Source: DASZKW01 sp035552775
Lineage (GTDB): Bacteria > Actinomycetota > Acidimicrobiia > Acidimicrobiales > Palsa-688
Direction of reading: 5' to 3'
Length of the DNA stretch: 16,923 nucleotides
NCBI GenBank assembly: GCA_035552775.1
Contig: DASZKW010000059.1
Span: 1-16,923 of the forward strand
Positions 15,335-16,923 of the stretch are shown piece by piece; the stretch's first letter is position 1, and the number at the start of each line of letters is the position of its first letter. Under the pieces are notes generated by a model. That model was given only the letters and a program-made list of their open reading frames with translations, did not search any database and had not been told where the DNA came from. A program made the translations under genes and the position numbers.

Positions 15335-16096
15335 CTATGGGAGCAGTTTCTCCGCCCGCAGGAAAAGGACGCGGGGGATGGTCGCCGCCCCCGGGTATTC
15401 CTCCTCGGCGGCAGCGAGGAAGCCCGGCGGTGGCGCCGGCTCGGCCATGTGGGTGATGGCGAGGCCGGCGCCGACCAGGGCGTTGACGTAGACCGACAGC
15501 GGCCGGTGGACATAGGGGATCCAGACGCCGGCGTCGACCTCCTCCAGGGTTCGGTCGTCGTCGAGATAGGGCCCGATGCGCCAGTACTGCTCGCCCAGGA
15601 TGTCGTCGTCGACCCAACCCGACCCCGGGGTCTGCAGGAGCGGGTGGTTGAGGAAGAACAGAAACCTCCCGCCGGGCCGCAGCACCCGGCCCACCTCGGC
15701 TATGGCGGCCTGGCCGTCGTCGATGTGCTCGAAGACGAGGCATGCCACCGCCGCGTCGAAGCAGGAGGCGGGGAAAGGGAGGGCGGCGGCCTCCGAGCGC
15801 GCCACCCCCACTCCCCCGCCGCGCCGCACGGCGAGGGCGAGCTGTGCCATGGAGACGTCAATCCCCGTCACCCGTCTCACGCCGGGCACCCCGCCGGCCA
15901 GGCGGGCCACCTGGCCCTCGCCGCAGCCGACGTCGAGGACGTCGGTGGCGCCGGCCAGGTGGGCGCAGGCCAGCGGCAGGAGCTGCTCGGCGTACTCGGG
16001 ATCGGCGCCCGCCGTGAAGCCATCCTGCCACCAGGCGGTCACGACCGGGCTGTGCCAGCCGGTCCCGCCGTCGTCCGCCGCCTCACGCCCGGGCAC
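15335..16096 (-). CDS. Class I SAM-dependent methyltransferase, substrate unknown
   Basis: A cytoplasmic protein of 253 residues with a seven-stranded Rossmann methyltransferase core (Methyltransf_11/UbiE-like). SAM-binding motif I is VLDVGCGEG, at residues 53-61 from this start. The acidic end of strand 2 is GIDVS (78-82), and LPFPASCFDAAVACLVFEHI (106-125) holds motifs II and the usual post-strand-4 His. VLRPGGRFLFF follows. The N-terminal SPVVTAWWQDGF is distinctive but I cannot tie it to a substrate. The start is GTG 16096 with GGGGAGG six bases upstream. GTG 16111, with GAGG upstream, would add five residues. Both overlap the end of uvrC. The gene is not part of the standard uvrC-rapZ-yvcK cluster, and its tight packing suggests co-expression. 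Confidence 0.85.
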   Translation of the reverse strand: MPGREAADDGGTGWHSPVVTAWWQDGFTAGADPEYAEQLLPLACAHLAGATDVLDVGCGEGQVARLAGGVPGVRRVTGIDVSMAQLALAVRRGGGVGVARSEAAALPFPASCFDAAVACLVFEHIDDGQAAIAEVGRVLRPGGRFLFFLNHPLLQTPGSGWVDDDILGEQYWRIGPYLDDDRTLEEVDAGVWIPYVHRPLSVYVNALVGAGLAITHMAEPAPPPGFLAAAEEEYPGAATIPRVLFLRAEKLLP

Positions 16097-16923
16097 CGGC
16101 CGCCTCCCCACCGGTCGCCTCGCGGGCAGGTGCCGGGGCCTCGGCCCGGCGCCGGACGTCAGCGGCCCCGGAGAGGCCGTGGAGCTTTTCGAACACGGCC
16201 CGGCCCACGCTGTCGGGCAACCAGGGCAGTGCCTCCAGGGCGGCGAGGGAAGTGGTCCGCACCGATCTCAGCCCTCCGAGCTCGGCCAGCAGCCGGCGCC
16301 GCCGAGCCGGCCCGAGCCCGGGGATGCCGTCGAGCACCGAGCGGGTCATGCGCTTGGCCCGCAGGGACCGGTGGTAGGTAATGGCGAAGCGGTGGGCCTC
16401 GTCGCGGATCTGCTGGAGGAGGTAGAGGGCCTCGGACGTGCGTGCGATGCGGATCGGATCGGCCTCGCCGGGGACGAAGACCTCCTCGAACTGCTTGGCC
16501 AGCGCCGCCACGGGGATCTCCTCGTCCAGGCCGAGCTCCTGCAGGACGCGGACCGCGACCCCGAGCTGGCCCCGGCCCCCGTCCACCAAGAGCAGCTGGG
16601 GCGGGTAGGCGAAACGTCGGCGGCGGTCCTCGACGGGCTTGTCCCGCTCGCTCAGGTAGGCGCGCAGCCGCCGGGTCAGGACCTCGCCCATGGCCGCAAA
16701 GTCGTCGTTGCCGTCCACCGTCTTGATCTTGAAGCGGCGGTACTCGCTGGGCCGAGCCAGGCCGTCCTCCATGACGACCATTGAGCCCACGTAGTCGGTC
16801 CCCTGGAGGTGGCTCATGTCGTAGCACTCGATGCGCAGCGGGGCCTCCGGCAGGTCGAGGGCGTCCTGGAGGGCGTTGAGGGCGCGGGCCCGGGCGTTGT
16901 GGTCGGCGGACCGCTTGAGGCGG
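16083..16923 (-). CDS. uvrC: Excinuclease ABC subunit C, C-terminal part (5' end outside window)
   Basis: The nuclease subunit of UvrABC nucleotide excision repair; it makes both incisions around a DNA lesion. The last 280 or so residues are visible, and the reading frame is open to the window edge, beginning inside RLKRSADHNARARALNALQ. The 5' incision domain (RNase H-like) shows its catalytic elements: Asp in ECYDMSHLQGTDYVGSMV, Asp in LLVDGGRGQL, and His in RDEAHRFAITYH. The C-terminal helix-hairpin-helix domain, LDGIPGLGPARRRRLLAELGG, binds DNA. A short Ala/Glu/Arg-rich tail of about 25 residues follows the HhH domain. The N-terminal GIY-YIG and UvrB-binding parts are beyond the edge. The 3' end overlaps the methyltransferase gene. 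Confidence 0.96.
   Translation of the reverse strand, partial: RLKRSADHNARARALNALQDALDLPEAPLRIECYDMSHLQGTDYVGSMVVMEDGLARPSEYRRFKIKTVDGNDDFAAMGEVLTRRLRAYLSERDKPVEDRRRRFAYPPQLLLVDGGRGQLGVAVRVLQELGLDEEIPVAALAKQFEEVFVPGEADPIRIARTSEALYLLQQIRDEAHRFAITYHRSLRAKRMTRSVLDGIPGLGPARRRRLLAELGGLRSVRTTSLAALEALPWLPDSVGRAVFEKLHGLSGAADVRRRAEAPAPAREATGGEAAGARA

Noticed and set aside
15319..15513. N-terminal extension of rapZ into the methyltransferase gene
   Set aside because: The added 65 residues are low-complexity Ser/Pro/Arg sequence antiparallel to no known domain, and the RapZ fold begins right after ATG 15318.

Overview
The window is high-GC DNA from what looks like an actinobacterium, possibly one of the Acidimicrobiia. 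The evidence is the very G+C-rich third codon positions, frequent GTG and TTG starts, stop/start overlaps, and an actinobacterial gene order: uvrC, rapZ, yvcK (glmR), gap, pgk, tpiA, secG. The lineage is an inference; no rRNA or other marker is present. Almost everything is on the minus strand, so the biological reading order runs from the right edge to the left.

Right half (16923 to 10082, minus strand): the 3' part of uvrC, a class I SAM methyltransferase, rapZ, yvcK/glmR, gap, pgk and tpiA are packed with gaps of 0-24 bp or overlaps. After a 142-bp gap comes secG. This links nucleotide excision repair, two regulators of envelope and carbon metabolism (the RapZ and YvcK/GlmR families), the three consecutive triose-phosphate steps of glycolysis, and a Sec translocon subunit. 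Two things are unusual. There is no whiA between yvcK and gap, where many actinobacteria carry it. Two copies of a 33-bp repeat sit in frame inside the 5' end of tpiA.

Middle (10004 to 3827, minus strand): an oligopeptide/dipeptide-type ABC importer in the order substrate-binding lipoprotein, ATPase (DppD type), ATPase (DppF type), permease (DppC type), permease (DppB type). A perfect 19-bp hairpin lies between the binding-protein gene and the ATPase genes, where it could make binding-protein expression exceed that of the transporter core.

Left part (3786 to 179): a second binding lipoprotein, clearly a close paralogue of the first, lies on the plus strand and converges on the end of the permease operon. 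A third, distantly related binding lipoprotein lies divergently from it on the minus strand. Three binding proteins therefore surround one permease/ATPase set.

Left edge (1 to about 139): no coding sequence. The minus strand folds into several nested helices and resembles the 5' domain I of a bacterial group II intron that would continue beyond the window.

No gene-free stretch exceeds 300 bp. I saw no tRNA, rRNA, CRISPR array, transposase or phage gene. Most of the window is ordinary core metabolism plus a peptide-type importer. The features most worth a second look are the in-frame repeat in tpiA, the missing whiA, the intraoperonic hairpin and the intron-like edge.
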